Assembly (NCBI GenBank): GCA_019636755.1
Contig: JAHBWZ010000006.1
Coordinates: 124,001 to 188,000 of the forward strand
Direction of reading: 5' to 3'
Length of the DNA: 64,000 bases
Source: Phycisphaeraceae bacterium
GTDB lineage: Bacteria > Planctomycetota > Phycisphaerae > Phycisphaerales > SM1A02
Under the pieces are notes generated by a model, which had not been told where the DNA came from, ran no database searches, and was given only the letters and a program-made list of their open reading frames with translations. Positions 55,519-64,000 of the stretch are shown here, piece after piece; within the stretch, counting starts at the first letter, position 1, and each line of letters starts with the position of its first letter. A program made the position numbers and the translations under genes.

Positions 55519-56460
55519 ATGCCGACCCCGACTTTGATCCTTCCGCCCCGGACCACGCAAACCTGGCGGGCGCTCGCAACGGACATCAAGCTGGCCCACA
55601 GCGTCTTCGCGCTTCCTTTCGCCCTTCTCGGCGCCTTCATGGCCGCGCCGCGCACGGGCGCATTCATCGACTGGAGCCGATTCGGTCGCGGCCTTCCGCT
55701 GATCCTCGGCGCGATGTTCTTCGCCCGGACCGCGGCGATGATCGCGAATCGGGTCGTCGATCGGGAGATCGACGCCCGCAACCCGCGGACACGGCATCGC
55801 GCCCTTCCGGGCGGACGTGTGACACTCCGGCAGGCACGGGCCGCGTGGCTCGCGGCGGCAGCGCTCTTCATGGCCACGTGCGCGCTCTTCGGTCCGCTGC
55901 TTGACAACTGGTGGCCGCTGGTCCTGGGACTCCCGGTTCTCGTCTGGCTCTCGGCCTATGGGCTGCTCAAGCGATCGACGGCGGCGTGCCATCTCTACCT
56001 CGGCGCGTCGCTCGCGCTGAGTGTTCCCGCCGCGGCGCTGGCCATCGACCCGGAGGCCATCGGCGCACCACCGCTCTGGCTGCTCGCCGGCATGGTTCTG
56101 ACCTGGGTTGCCGGCTTCGACATTCTCTATGCGCTGCAGGACCTGGAGGTCGACCGGCGTGACGGGCTGCACAGCATTCCGGCATGGCTCGGGGAGACCG
56201 GCGCGATCGGCATCAGCCGAATGTGCCATGCGCTCGCGGCATGTCTGCTGGTGGCGTCGTGGCGACTCGACTCCCGCCTCGGCATGCTCTTCGGCATCGG
56301 CGTCGGCGCCAGTATCCTGCTGCTCGTACTCGAACACTGGATCATCGCGCGGCGGGGACGCGCCGGGATCCCGATGGCGTTCTTCACGCTCAACGGCATC
56401 GTCTCCTGCCTGCTGGGCCTGCTGGGCATCGCGGACCTGATACGCGGGCACGGCGGATGA
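55519..56460 (+). CDS. UbiA-type prenyltransferase (MqnP/UbiA-like)
   Basis: The 313-residue integral membrane protein attaches a polyprenyl chain to an aromatic acceptor in quinone synthesis. It has the two Asp-rich motifs: NRVVDREIDARNPRTRHRAL near residue 80 and DILYALQDLEVDRRDGLHSI near residue 200. The start KLAHSVFALPFALLGAFMAA is typical of the UbiA-like group that includes MqnP of the futalosine menaquinone pathway. Bacteria of this phylum commonly make menaquinone, so MqnP is more likely than true UbiA, but no mqn genes are nearby. It is divergent from proS. Confidence 0.88.
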   Translation: MPTPTLILPPRTTQTWRALATDIKLAHSVFALPFALLGAFMAAPRTGAFIDWSRFGRGLPLILGAMFFARTAAMIANRVVDREIDARNPRTRHRALPGGRVTLRQARAAWLAAAALFMATCALFGPLLDNWWPLVLGLPVLVWLSAYGLLKRSTAACHLYLGASLALSVPAAALAIDPEAIGAPPLWLLAGMVLTWVAGFDILYALQDLEVDRRDGLHSIPAWLGETGAIGISRMCHALAACLLVASWRLDSRLGMLFGIGVGASILLLVLEHWIIARRGRAGIPMAFFTLNGIVSCLLGLLGIADLIRGHGG

Positions 56461-56498
56461 CGCCGGGCTCCACGCGTGCGAAGGTCGCTACCGTCGCA

Positions 56499-57959
56499 TC
56501 AGTTCCGGATACGGGCCCCGAACGGATCGCACCACGTCCGCTCAGGCCGGGACTCGTGCGAGGTCGCCGGGCCGGCAGCCAGGTGTACCCGACGTACGAC
56601 GACCTGGTAGACGTGTTCCTGGAACCATGCATCCGGAACCGGGAGGCGTATGTCACCCGGCGCGCGGCCGTGGCGCCACGCGACGGCCGCGCTGCCGCCA
56701 TGCACCTGAACGTGCCAGCGGCTCGGCGCCTCATCGGTCACGTCGACCGCCGTGACCAGCGCGGCGGCGGTCGGTCCTGCCTGCCGCGCCGACAGTCGCT
56801 CGGCCTTCGTCAGCAGGAGCGCGCTGACGCCGTACTCCGTCACAGGCGCCCCATGGTCCGCGGACTGATCAGGCGGCACGGGATCCGGCAGTGATCCCGC
56901 CGGCACCCCGATCCAGACCGCCTCGCCCGCCCGAAGCGAACGCAGTGCGACGCTCCGCAGGCTCTCGATCGACTGCACCTCGTGGACGGCGCGAGCGCCG
57001 CCGACGACACCGCAGAGATCCGGGCAGGTGAACACGGTCCCTTGCGCAGCGTCGGCCCGCGGATCATGCACCAGGGAGACGTACGCCTCACGATCGAACG
57101 GCACGAAGCGCCGCAGGAAGTCGACTGGTGAGAGCCCCGCAGCGCGATGAAGATCGCCGCCCCTGTCCCGCCACTGCCAGTCGAACCGGTCCGGCAGGGC
57201 GCCGAGCCCGCCCGCCAGAAGCCGGGCGACGGACTGCAGAATCCGGGATCGCGCTGCGCGGGCCGCTTCCACGGGCGCGCCCGCCGCACGAAGCCCCCGA
57301 AGATCAAGGGCGCCGCGTCGCAGGTACATCTCAAGTGTCCGGTGAAGACGATCCACGCATGATCCGGATGGCGCGGGCGACATCATGCATGCAGGAACAC
57401 ATCCGTGCCGGCCGACGATCTCTGCGGCAATGTGCCACTGACCGGTTCGCGGCACCGGCGTTTCGAACTGTGCCACGATGCGCGGGTCATCCATCGGATC
57501 CAGTGCCGTCCTGAGCATGCTGGTCAGGAAGCAGTTCGCCCGCTCCATCCATTCCCAGAAGAGAAAGTGGGACCGGCTCGGGTCGATGTCGAAGCCGCCG
57601 CCATCCGCCCACGCGATCCGTCGGAGCATCTCCAGCATCGGATCGGCCCAGCAGCCTGGGCGCCGATGCCCGCGCGACGCCGACGGCTCCGCGCCCGCAT
57701 CCCACGGCGGCACCGGCACCTCGATCTGCCACACCGGTGGGCCGGCAGCGCTGCCGACCGGGCGTCCGAGCGCACCGGAGTCACCGCCGCAGGCAGCGAG
57801 ACCGGGCGCGCTCACGGGAGTGACTGCCTGAACCTCGCTCCCCGGACCGCCGAACAGGACTTCGACAATGGCCGGGGCCAATTCGTCCGCACGAGCGGCC
57901 GTCCGCGTGGAGGATCCCGGAGTTTCGCGATGCGGTGTTGCAGAGCTGATCGGAGTCAT
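56499..57959 (-). CDS. Bleomycin hydrolase/aminopeptidase C homologue, catalytically degenerate
   Basis: From residue about 115 on, the 486-residue product follows PepC/bleomycin hydrolase along its length: FLFWEWMERANCFLTSML, DPRIVAQFETPVPRTGQWHI, FVPFDREAYVSLVHDPRADA, LCGVVGGARAVHEVQSIESL and DAWFQEHVYQVVV. The active-site Cys is still suggested by RRPGCWADPMLEMLRRIA (normally QxSGRCW). The catalytic His (normally THAM before the VDV strand) is replaced in GPTAAALVTAVDV. The Asn of ENSWG is replaced in RWHVQVHGG. So it is probably an inactive relative of a C1B peptidase. The start has GGAGG six bases upstream, and the first 90 residues are unrelated and low complexity. It is convergent with ubiA. 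Confidence 0.8.
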   Translation of the reverse strand: MTPISSATPHRETPGSSTRTAARADELAPAIVEVLFGGPGSEVQAVTPVSAPGLAACGGDSGALGRPVGSAAGPPVWQIEVPVPPWDAGAEPSASRGHRRPGCWADPMLEMLRRIAWADGGGFDIDPSRSHFLFWEWMERANCFLTSMLRTALDPMDDPRIVAQFETPVPRTGQWHIAAEIVGRHGCVPACMMSPAPSGSCVDRLHRTLEMYLRRGALDLRGLRAAGAPVEAARAARSRILQSVARLLAGGLGALPDRFDWQWRDRGGDLHRAAGLSPVDFLRRFVPFDREAYVSLVHDPRADAAQGTVFTCPDLCGVVGGARAVHEVQSIESLRSVALRSLRAGEAVWIGVPAGSLPDPVPPDQSADHGAPVTEYGVSALLLTKAERLSARQAGPTAAALVTAVDVTDEAPSRWHVQVHGGSAAVAWRHGRAPGDIRLPVPDAWFQEHVYQVVVRRVHLAAGPATSHESRPERTWCDPFGARIRN

Positions 57960-58033
57960 ATCCAGCCTCCGCGCCCGCTCGCTCCTCCGGCGAGGCGGAC
58001 GGTGCCGGCAGTCTACCCGGATCCGGAATGCGG

Positions 58034-58062
58034 ACGACCCGCGCCGTCACGGCGCGGGTCGT
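58034..58062 (-). terminator. Long hairpin downstream of dnaK
   Basis: ACGACCCGCGCC (58034-58045) pairs perfectly with GGCGCGGGTCGT (58051-58062) around GTCAC. It lies 33 bases beyond the dnaK stop and before the upstream region of the next gene. No T-run follows on the minus strand. Twelve perfect pairs make it the strongest hairpin noticed in the window and the likely dnaK transcript end. Confidence 0.65.
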
Positions 58063-58095
58063 CTCGCGTGTCCTGTCGGAAGTCGCGTGCGCCGG

Positions 58096-59985
58096 TTACT
58101 TCTCGTCACGGACCTCGTACTCGGCATCGATGACGTCGCCGCCACCCCCACCATCCGCCGGCTTGCTGCCGGCCGGCGCCTTCGCCGCCTTCTCATATGC
58201 CGCCTTGCCGAGTTCGGCGGCCGCCTCGTTGAGCTGACGAAGGGCACGCTCGATCGCCTGGCGGTCATCGCCCTTGACCTTCTCCTCGAGATTCGAGATC
58301 GCGGACTCGATCGCGGACCTGACATCCGGGCTCACGTCGGCACCGTGCTCCTCAAGCGCGCGTCGCGTGCCGTACATGACCTGCTCCGCCTGGTTCTTCT
58401 GGTCCACGAGTTCCCGGCGGGTCCTGTCCGCCACGGCGTTCTCGTCGGCCTCCCGCTTCATCCGGTCGATCTCCTCCTTGGGAAGACCGCCGGAGTTCGT
58501 GATCCTGATATCGGCGCTCTTGCCCGTGGTCTTCTCGGTCGCAGTCACCTGCAGGATGCCGTTGGCATCGATGGCAAACTCGACCTCGATCTGCGGCATG
58601 CCGCGATGGGCAGGTGGAATCCCGGTCAGGTCGAACCGACCCAGTTCCCGGTTGTCGGCTGCAAACTCGCGCTCACCCTGGAGGACCCGGATCGTCACCG
58701 AGGTCTGGTTGTCGGCTGCGGTGGAGAAGACTTCCTTCCGTGATGTCGGAATCGTCGTGTTCCGCTCGATGAGCCGGGTCATCACGCCGCCCTGTGTCTC
58801 CACGCCGAGCGAGAGCGGCGTCACATCAAGCAGGAGAACGTCCTTCACCTCGCCCTGCAGCACGCCGCCCTGGATCGCCGCGCCGATCGCCACAACCTCA
58901 TCCGGGTTGATGGACTTGTCGAGATTGTCCGTCCTGAAGAGCTCCTTGGCGATCTGCTGGACACGCGGAATCCGGGTCGAGCCGCCGACCATGACGACCT
59001 CTCCGATACGGGAGGGGTCCACCTTGGCGTCAGCAAGCGCCTTGAGACACGGCTCGCGCAGCCGCTCAAGCAGCGGTGCCGCGATCTGCTCGAACCTGGC
59101 GCGGGTGAGTGTGTGCTGGAGGTGCTTGGGACCGGACTGATCCGCCGTGATGAACGGCAGGTTGATCGAGGTCTCCATCTGCTGCGAGAGTTCACACTTG
59201 GCCTTCTCCGCGGCCTCCTTCAGTCGCTGGAGTGCCATTGCATCGTTGCGGATGTCGATGCCTTCCTTGCGACGGAAGTCCTCCGCGACGTGGTCGATGA
59301 TGACCTGGTCGAAGTCATCACCGCCGAGGTGGCCGTCGCCGTTCGTGGCGAGCACTTCAAAGACGCCGTCACCAACGTCAAGGATCGAGATGTCGAACGT
59401 GCCGCCACCGAGATCGAAGACCGCGATTCTTGCGTTGACCTTCTTGTCCAGTCCGTAGGCGAGCGCTGCGGCGGTCGGCTCGTTGATGATCCGCTCGACC
59501 TTCAGTCCCGCGATCTCCCCGGCATCCTTGGTCGCCTGGCGCTGCGAGTCGTTGAAGTACGCCGGAACGGTGATGACCGCGCGGTCGACCTTCTCCCCGA
59601 GGTAGTCCTCGGCAGTCTTCTTCAGTTCCTGGAGGATCATGGCCGAGACCTCCTGCGGCGTGTACTGCTTGCCGCGGACCTCGACCTTGACGAACTCATC
59701 GCCCTCGCCGACGACGGTGTACGGGACGATCTTTTCCTCGCTCAGGACCTCGTCGTGACGGCGGCCCATGAATCGCTTGATGGAATAGACGGTGTTCTTC
59801 GGGTTGGTCACCTGCTGGTGACGTGCCGGCTGCCCGACCAGGCGATCGGCCTTTTCCGTGAACGCGACCACCGATGGTGTCGTCCGGTTCCCGGTCGAGT
59901 TGATCAGCACCTTGGGCTGACCACCCTCCATCACGGCAACGACTGAGTTCGTGGTCCCGAGGTCGATTCCGATGATCTTCGACAT
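58096..59985 (-). CDS. dnaK: Chaperone protein DnaK (Hsp70)
   Basis: DnaK is the ATP-driven Hsp70 chaperone of the cytoplasm. The 629-residue protein has all signatures: [20 protein letters not shown] at the start, [37 protein letters not shown] in the ATPase domain (to about residue 385), and the substrate domain with [20 protein letters not shown]. The C-terminal lid ends in a Gly-rich linker and a EYEVRDEK tail. It stands alone; grpE and dnaJ are not adjacent. A sigma-54 type promoter lies upstream, and no CIRCE element is seen. Confidence 0.98.
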   Translation of the reverse strand: MSKIIGIDLGTTNSVVAVMEGGQPKVLINSTGNRTTPSVVAFTEKADRLVGQPARHQQVTNPKNTVYSIKRFMGRRHDEVLSEEKIVPYTVVGEGDEFVKVEVRGKQYTPQEVSAMILQELKKTAEDYLGEKVDRAVITVPAYFNDSQRQATKDAGEIAGLKVERIINEPTAAALAYGLDKKVNARIAVFDLGGGTFDISILDVGDGVFEVLATNGDGHLGGDDFDQVIIDHVAEDFRRKEGIDIRNDAMALQRLKEAAEKAKCELSQQMETSINLPFITADQSGPKHLQHTLTRARFEQIAAPLLERLREPCLKALADAKVDPSRIGEVVMVGGSTRIPRVQQIAKELFRTDNLDKSINPDEVVAIGAAIQGGVLQGEVKDVLLLDVTPLSLGVETQGGVMTRLIERNTTIPTSRKEVFSTAADNQTSVTIRVLQGEREFAADNRELGRFDLTGIPPAHRGMPQIEVEFAIDANGILQVTATEKTTGKSADIRITNSGGLPKEEIDRMKREADENAVADRTRRELVDQKNQAEQVMYGTRRALEEHGADVSPDVRSAIESAISNLEEKVKGDDRQAIERALRQLNEAAAELGKAAYEKAAKAPAGSKPADGGGGGDVIDAEYEVRDEK

Positions 59986-60040
59986 CGCAGAGGCTCTCCA
60001 GCGCGCCGACCGGAATGGCCGGGCACGAACCCGCTTCTCC

Positions 60041-60055
60041 GCAATGTGCGTGCCA
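60041..60055 (-). promoter_or_regulatory. Sigma-54 (RpoN) promoter in front of dnaK
   Basis: On the minus strand TGGCACGCACATTGC (60055-60041) matches the -24/-12 consensus TGGCACG-N4-TTGC exactly, with GG and GC ten bases apart. Transcription would start near 60030, leaving a dnaK leader of about 45 bases. The position after TTGC is G rather than A/T. No sigma-70 pair of comparable quality is visible in the 203-base gap. Confidence 0.7.
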
Positions 60056-60188
60056 AATCAGGGCTGCCGGAACCGCACCCGTGATGACGCGCTGATCTCG
60101 AGAGAACGATGCCCGGGACCTGCGTTGCGCGACACCACCAACCGCTTCCCTGCCAGATTGGCGGACGCGGGGGGCATCGCCGGATCGC

Positions 60189-61058
60189 TCACTCCACCCG
60201 CCGCCGCGGATCCGGAGGGCGTGGCGCTTCCCGCTCCGGAGAGCCGCTCAGCACGCGTTCTTCTCCGTCGCCCTCAACGATCAGGACCGCATCCGGGCTT
60301 TCGGCGCTGGTCCGCGGCGTCGAGTCGCGTGGTCCCGACGGCGCGGCGATGGCTGCGCCGACGCGGCGCGTCGTCCGGCCCCACCGATGCCGGTCCCGGG
60401 CCTCAGCACGGTCACCGAACGCCTTCAGGGACGCCGGCAGCCGGCTCAGTGCCTGTTCCCACCGGGCCTCCAGGTCCGTCATACGGATGTCGTCCTCGCT
60501 GCCGGAGACACCGTCCGGTCCCCATGACAGCAGGTCAAAGGGGAGTCGCTCGTTCCCGGCCCTGTGCTCCAGGACGTAGGCGTTGCCCCAGGGATCGAGC
60601 CGGGTCGCGGCGTCGATCGAGAGGCCAGCGAGGTCGGGCAACCCGCCCTCCGTGCCCCGGCGATCGCTCTCACCCACGATCGCGTCGGCAATGTTGTACA
60701 TGTCGGCCGTGATCGTGACGAGGGGTGTTTCTGCGGTCACCAGCGCGAACATCGCGAGAACCGCCAGGCCTGCGAGACTGAACGCCAGGGCAAGAACAGC
60801 CCCGAGCATGAGCGCGCCCCAGACGAGGACGCCGATCAACCCGATGAGAACCCCCAGAATGGCGAAGAGCCGGGGTGGGCGCCCAAGGGCCGCCATCGAA
60901 AGGATCAGGCCGAGGAGCGCGAGAACGCCCGTCGGGACGAAGAGCCCGACGACCGCCAGAAGGAACCCGGCGACCGCAAGGCCGTTGTGCTGAGGCACGG
61001 GCATCATGACGACCGGCATCGATTGGACGGGTTGAACTGGCTGCATGGCGATGCTCAT
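60189..61058 (-). CDS. Membrane protein with GspG-like C-terminal domain
   Basis: The 289-residue product (ATG at 61058; longer readings possible) starts with a Gln/Pro/Met-rich segment. Three or four hydrophobic helices follow (AVAGFLLAVVGLFVPTGVLA, LFAILGVLIGLIGVLVWGAL, LGAVLALAFSLAGLAVLAMF), resembling DUF4190-type proteins. A soluble part carries a motif of type II secretion major pseudopilins: RLDPWGNAYVLEHRAGNE and FDLLSWGPDGVSGSEDDI. There is no pilin-type N-terminal methylation site, so this is a GspG-like fold on a multispanning anchor. The C-terminal 70 residues are Arg/Pro/Ser/Glu-rich. It is upstream of dnaK on the same strand but separated by 203 bases and the sigma-54 promoter. 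Confidence 0.7.
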   Translation of the reverse strand: MSIAMQPVQPVQSMPVVMMPVPQHNGLAVAGFLLAVVGLFVPTGVLALLGLILSMAALGRPPRLFAILGVLIGLIGVLVWGALMLGAVLALAFSLAGLAVLAMFALVTAETPLVTITADMYNIADAIVGESDRRGTEGGLPDLAGLSIDAATRLDPWGNAYVLEHRAGNERLPFDLLSWGPDGVSGSEDDIRMTDLEARWEQALSRLPASLKAFGDRAEARDRHRWGRTTRRVGAAIAAPSGPRDSTPRTSAESPDAVLIVEGDGEERVLSGSPEREAPRPPDPRRRVE

Positions 61059-61282
61059 TCCGAGAGCCGGCGGCGCGCTTTCAAGGGCGGGGGCACGGCC
61101 CCATGAGTTCCTGCGTCTGAGAGTCGGCTGCACGGCCTCACCGGTTCAGTCAGCCGCGCCTTACGCGGGCTGCCTGCGTGTCCGGGAACTCGCAGCGGAC
61201 CGCGGCCGCTGCTCGCGTTCCCGGGCGCCCCACGACGCCCCTCAGCGGGACAGGGCTGCACCGAGGCGCCGTCCTTCCGGCG

Positions 61283-62854
61283 TCACCCGCCGATCGCCGC
61301 CTGCGCCAGTCGAGCTGCGATCGCGGCGCCCGCTTCGGAGTTGATCAGGATGACCACGCCGCGAGCGGGTTGCCACGATACCTCTGCCCGGTCACCGACC
61401 GCTCGAGAGGTCACCGCGTCAACCGGTCCGGGTTCGTTTTCGGTGTCCAGGTAGAACCGCGCCAGCACGGTATGACCGTGGTCGGTCTGCATGAACTGGA
61501 GGCAATGACCGTGCAGCGTCCGGATGAGCCTCGCGCCGGTCGGAAGTTGAGGCGTTCGAATCGCCGCATGCCCCGGACCCGCAGCGGAGAGAAACGCGCA
61601 GAGCATGCGCCCGAAGTCCTCCGCGGTGGTCAGAACCGCCGCTCCGGACACGGCGGAGCAGCGGAGCGGCGTCCCGAGACGCGAATGTCCGATGGCGATG
61701 ACATCCCGTGCCGCATGGGCCGCCTCGACGACCGAGGTCTCGGAGCACTGGATTCGACCGGCAACGTCGCGAATCCAGTCCCCGAACTGAATCCCTGAAT
61801 GCCTGATGAACTCGCGCGCGACGACGTGGGCCACCGCGGCGTCGGGGATCGCTTCGGCCCAGACGTGCAGATCTTCGGGGGACTCGGTATGCGCTCGTCC
61901 CGCGAGATGTCTCCGGCCGGTCAGTCGGACCATGTCGGAATCCAGGGCGTCTGCTCGCTGCAGCGCGGCGCGCAGATGCTGATCGACGAGTCCATCAACC
62001 ATTCGCCCGTGACCACGTTCAGGGCTCATGTGGACGAGCCACAGCGTCGGCATGCTGAGCGGAAATCGACACGCGGGATCCATGGAGATGCGCGCCGCGG
62101 GGTCCGCAAACCCCGCGCTCATCGAGACCAGCAGTCGCTCTCCGGCGAACACGGCCACGGCCACGCCGGGCGCCTCGGGGCTGGGCACCATGTCCGAGAT
62201 GTCCAGCGCGACACGAGAGACCACGGACACCGGGTCCAGCGACTGCAGCGGGCCGGGCACGAGGCGCCGCGCATGCCTCCTGGCTTCCACCGCCTCGACC
62301 AGTGCTGCAAATGAAGCACGCCGACGAAGCGGTGCGAGATCGGGATCGAATCGCAGATGAACGGGGTCGTCCCATCCCATCTGGATGGCTGACACGAGGG
62401 CAGCGTGGGCCTCGTCGAGCCGCCGGAGCCGCGCCAGTGCGCATGCGAGGTTGTAGTACCCGATCGGGTGTCGCGGGATCACGTCCACGAGCGCCGCCGC
62501 GGTCACCGACGCTCGCTCGTATCGCATCGCCGAGTGCTCGGCCGCGAATCTCGCCAGGAGCTGCTCAGGCGCGGTCTCGGGAAGTGCAGCCAGATCCGAT
62601 CTGTCCAGCCATGCCGGATGGTGAATCGCCCACCGGACATCACTCCCCTGGTCCACCGTGCCATCGCGGACCTCCGGATGGATGAGGTCCCCCGGGATGG
62701 ACGTGACCCGGCGTCCGTCGGCCGCCTGACACATGGCTCCCGGGACGTCCGGGGCGGCGGCCAGAAGGGTTCCGGCCGCGAAAACCAGCCGATACCCGCG
62801 CGAACTCCGACGCCCGTTCGAAGTGCCCCGTCCCCTCTGATGTCTCTGCTCCAT
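61283..62854 (-). CDS. Exported TPR/beta-lactamase-like protein with degraded active site
   Basis: The 523-residue product (ATG at 62854; the open frame before it is not protein-like) has a short signal-like segment ([20 protein letters not shown]). A TPR-like part follows ([39 protein letters not shown]). From residue about 225 the chain looks like a class C beta-lactamase/serine hydrolase domain: [20 protein letters not shown] and [19 protein letters not shown]. The end [19 protein letters not shown] is also typical. The SxxK motif should follow RFPL but reads SMPT, so the Lys is missing. It is probably a non-catalytic member. It is divergent from dusB. Confidence 0.65.
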   Translation of the reverse strand: MEQRHQRGRGTSNGRRSSRGYRLVFAAGTLLAAAPDVPGAMCQAADGRRVTSIPGDLIHPEVRDGTVDQGSDVRWAIHHPAWLDRSDLAALPETAPEQLLARFAAEHSAMRYERASVTAAALVDVIPRHPIGYYNLACALARLRRLDEAHAALVSAIQMGWDDPVHLRFDPDLAPLRRRASFAALVEAVEARRHARRLVPGPLQSLDPVSVVSRVALDISDMVPSPEAPGVAVAVFAGERLLVSMSAGFADPAARISMDPACRFPLSMPTLWLVHMSPERGHGRMVDGLVDQHLRAALQRADALDSDMVRLTGRRHLAGRAHTESPEDLHVWAEAIPDAAVAHVVAREFIRHSGIQFGDWIRDVAGRIQCSETSVVEAAHAARDVIAIGHSRLGTPLRCSAVSGAAVLTTAEDFGRMLCAFLSAAGPGHAAIRTPQLPTGARLIRTLHGHCLQFMQTDHGHTVLARFYLDTENEPGPVDAVTSRAVGDRAEVSWQPARGVVILINSEAGAAIAARLAQAAIGG

Positions 62855-62974
62855 GCCTGGAACTCGCCACGGTACGGCTATCGGGTGGGCGCCCTCGCCG
62901 AACCGGGTGCGCCGCCCTCGCGATTCGTGGATCCAGTCCCTGCGGTTCGCGCGAAAACCGGAACTGCCGACGGA

Positions 62975-62980
62975 TACACT
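62975..62980 (+). promoter_or_regulatory. -10-like box seven bases before dusB
   Basis: TACACT precedes the dusB ATG (62988) by seven bases; no ribosome-binding site is present. A -35 is not evident. It would give a nearly leaderless mRNA. Confidence 0.3.
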
Positions 62981-62987
62981 CGGCCGG

Positions 62988-64000
62988 ATGCTCCGTATCG
63001 GCACTCTGACGATCGACCCGCCATTGCTCCTGGCGCCGATTGCCGGGTACACCGACCTTGCCTTCCGACGGATCTGCCGCGAACTGGGGGGCGTTGGTCT
63101 CGCGAGTACCGATCTTCTCAACTGCCACTCCGTCCTCTGTGAATCCCGGGGCGCACTGGCCCTTGCGGAGACCTGCTCGGAGGATCAGCCGCTGTGCATG
63201 CAACTCTACGGCAGCGCGAATGACCCCCTTCCGGAGGCCGCCGCATGGGCGTCGACGCACGGTGCCGTCGTCGTCGACATCAACATGGGATGCCCAGTGG
63301 ACAAGGTGTGCAAGAAGAACGGCGGATCGCTGCTCCTGCGCGACCTCCCGACGACCGTCGATCTGGCCCGGCGGGTCGTCCGGGCGGGCGAGCGCTCGGG
63401 GGTCCCGGTGACGGCCAAGATGCGCCTTGGCTGGTCGGAGCGGGAGATCGTCGCTCCGGAACTCGCGAGGCGACTGGAAGATGTCGGGATCGCGGCCGTC
63501 ACGGTCCACGGACGGACCACGGAGCAGCGGTTCCGAGGCGAGGCATCGCGCACGGGCATCGCCCGGGTCGTGGAAGCGGTCCGACAGATCCCGGTCATCG
63601 CGAACGGGGACGTCCGCACGCCGGACGAGGTCCTCTCCATGTTCCAGGCGACCGGCTGTGCAGGCGTCATGATCGGCCGCGGCGCCCTGCGGGCCCCGTG
63701 GCTGTTCGGCCAGGCCGCCTCCGCGCTGTCGCGCGGCGGACAGATCCAGGAACCGACAGTGGCCGACAAGGTGATGTGCGTCAGGCGGCACTTCGATCTC
63801 CTGATCGAGCACCGGGGGAGAGACGACGCCCTCCGAGTGATGTCCTCTCGAATCTCGTGGTACGGCAAGACGATGGGCCACGTCCACGGGCTGAAGGAAG
63901 CCATCCGGACGGCCTCCTCGACCGATGCCGTCTACGAGGCCCTCGACGGCTGGATAGACCAGGCTCGGGGAATCGAGGGCCCGGAGATGCCCCCGGCCTC
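62988..64000 (+). CDS. dusB: tRNA-dihydrouridine synthase (5' part; runs off window)
   Basis: Dus enzymes reduce uridines in tRNA with FMN and NADPH. About 337 codons are visible before the window edge, nearly the full family length. Motifs are [20 protein letters not shown] at the start, [20 protein letters not shown] (catalytic loop), [39 protein letters not shown] (FMN) and [18 protein letters not shown]. The best match is the DusB subgroup; exact assignment needs a tree. The start is the ATG at 62988. Confidence 0.92.
   Translation, partial: MLRIGTLTIDPPLLLAPIAGYTDLAFRRICRELGGVGLASTDLLNCHSVLCESRGALALAETCSEDQPLCMQLYGSANDPLPEAAAWASTHGAVVVDINMGCPVDKVCKKNGGSLLLRDLPTTVDLARRVVRAGERSGVPVTAKMRLGWSEREIVAPELARRLEDVGIAAVTVHGRTTEQRFRGEASRTGIARVVEAVRQIPVIANGDVRTPDEVLSMFQATGCAGVMIGRGALRAPWLFGQAASALSRGGQIQEPTVADKVMCVRRHFDLLIEHRGRDDALRVMSSRISWYGKTMGHVHGLKEAIRTASSTDAVYEALDGWIDQARGIEGPEMPPA

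Noticed and set aside
59986-60188. CIRCE element or HrcA control of dnaK
   Set aside because: No TTAGCACTC-N9-GAGTGCTAA or close variant is visible in the gap upstream of dnaK.

Overview
The window is high-GC bacterial chromosome (about 70 % GC by eye), best explained as a planctomycete, perhaps Phycisphaerae-like. The reasons are: a Gram-negative-type envelope gene set (heptosyltransferase, HAD heptose phosphatase, beta-barrel protein, PlsY, FabZ-type dehydratase); three ECF sigma factors, one of the planctomycete/acidobacterial SigZ-like type, next to a Ser/Thr kinase with a C-terminal sulfatase-modifying-factor-like domain; a bacterial histone H1-like (Hc1) gene; and a ribosomal operon lacking rpmD, adk, map and rpsD at their usual places. 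This placement is inference; no 16S gene is present.

Layout. 1-13.9 kb (minus strand): a near-complete S10-spc-alpha ribosomal operon, rpsJ to rpoA, with secY and infA, driven by a near-consensus promoter at 14000-14027. 14.1-16.8 kb (plus): two exported proteins, one an outer-membrane beta-barrel. 16.9-20.5 kb (minus): a YhaM-like 3'-5' exonuclease, a family 2 glycosyltransferase and a coupled unknown protein. 21-25 kb (minus): a lower-GC patatin-like membrane phospholipase and a DUF900-type alpha/beta hydrolase. 25.5-30.3 kb (plus): ECF sigma factor, kinase and two unrecognised proteins. 30.3-34.9 kb (minus): a large exported protein and a TlpA-like thioredoxin protein. 35-39.4 kb (minus): lysS, transglutaminase and nnrD with overlapping ends. 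39.6-44.1 kb (plus): phosphofructokinase, then an envelope cluster (GmhB-like, small protein, GT9, PlsY). 44.2-46.3 kb (minus): ECF sigma plus membrane anti-sigma. 46.4-53.8 kb (plus): purB, Hc1, FabZ-like, manA, a beta-helix protein, a third sigma/anti-sigma pair, a small protein and eda. 53.8-64 kb: proS (archaeal/eukaryotic type), a UbiA/MqnP prenyltransferase, a degenerate aminopeptidase C, dnaK, a GspG-like membrane protein, a degenerate TPR/beta-lactamase-like protein and the 5' part of a dihydrouridine synthase gene.

The most noteworthy points are a textbook sigma-54 promoter in front of dnaK, a bleomycin-hydrolase/PepC homologue that keeps its fold motifs but has lost the catalytic His and Asn, a second apparently dead serine hydrolase, the ECF-kinase-two-unknowns cluster beside a G12 tract, the lower-GC phospholipase region, and three genes whose -10-like box sits 6-7 bases before the start codon (possible leaderless mRNAs). 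No CRISPR array, tRNA, rRNA, insertion sequence or integrase was seen.
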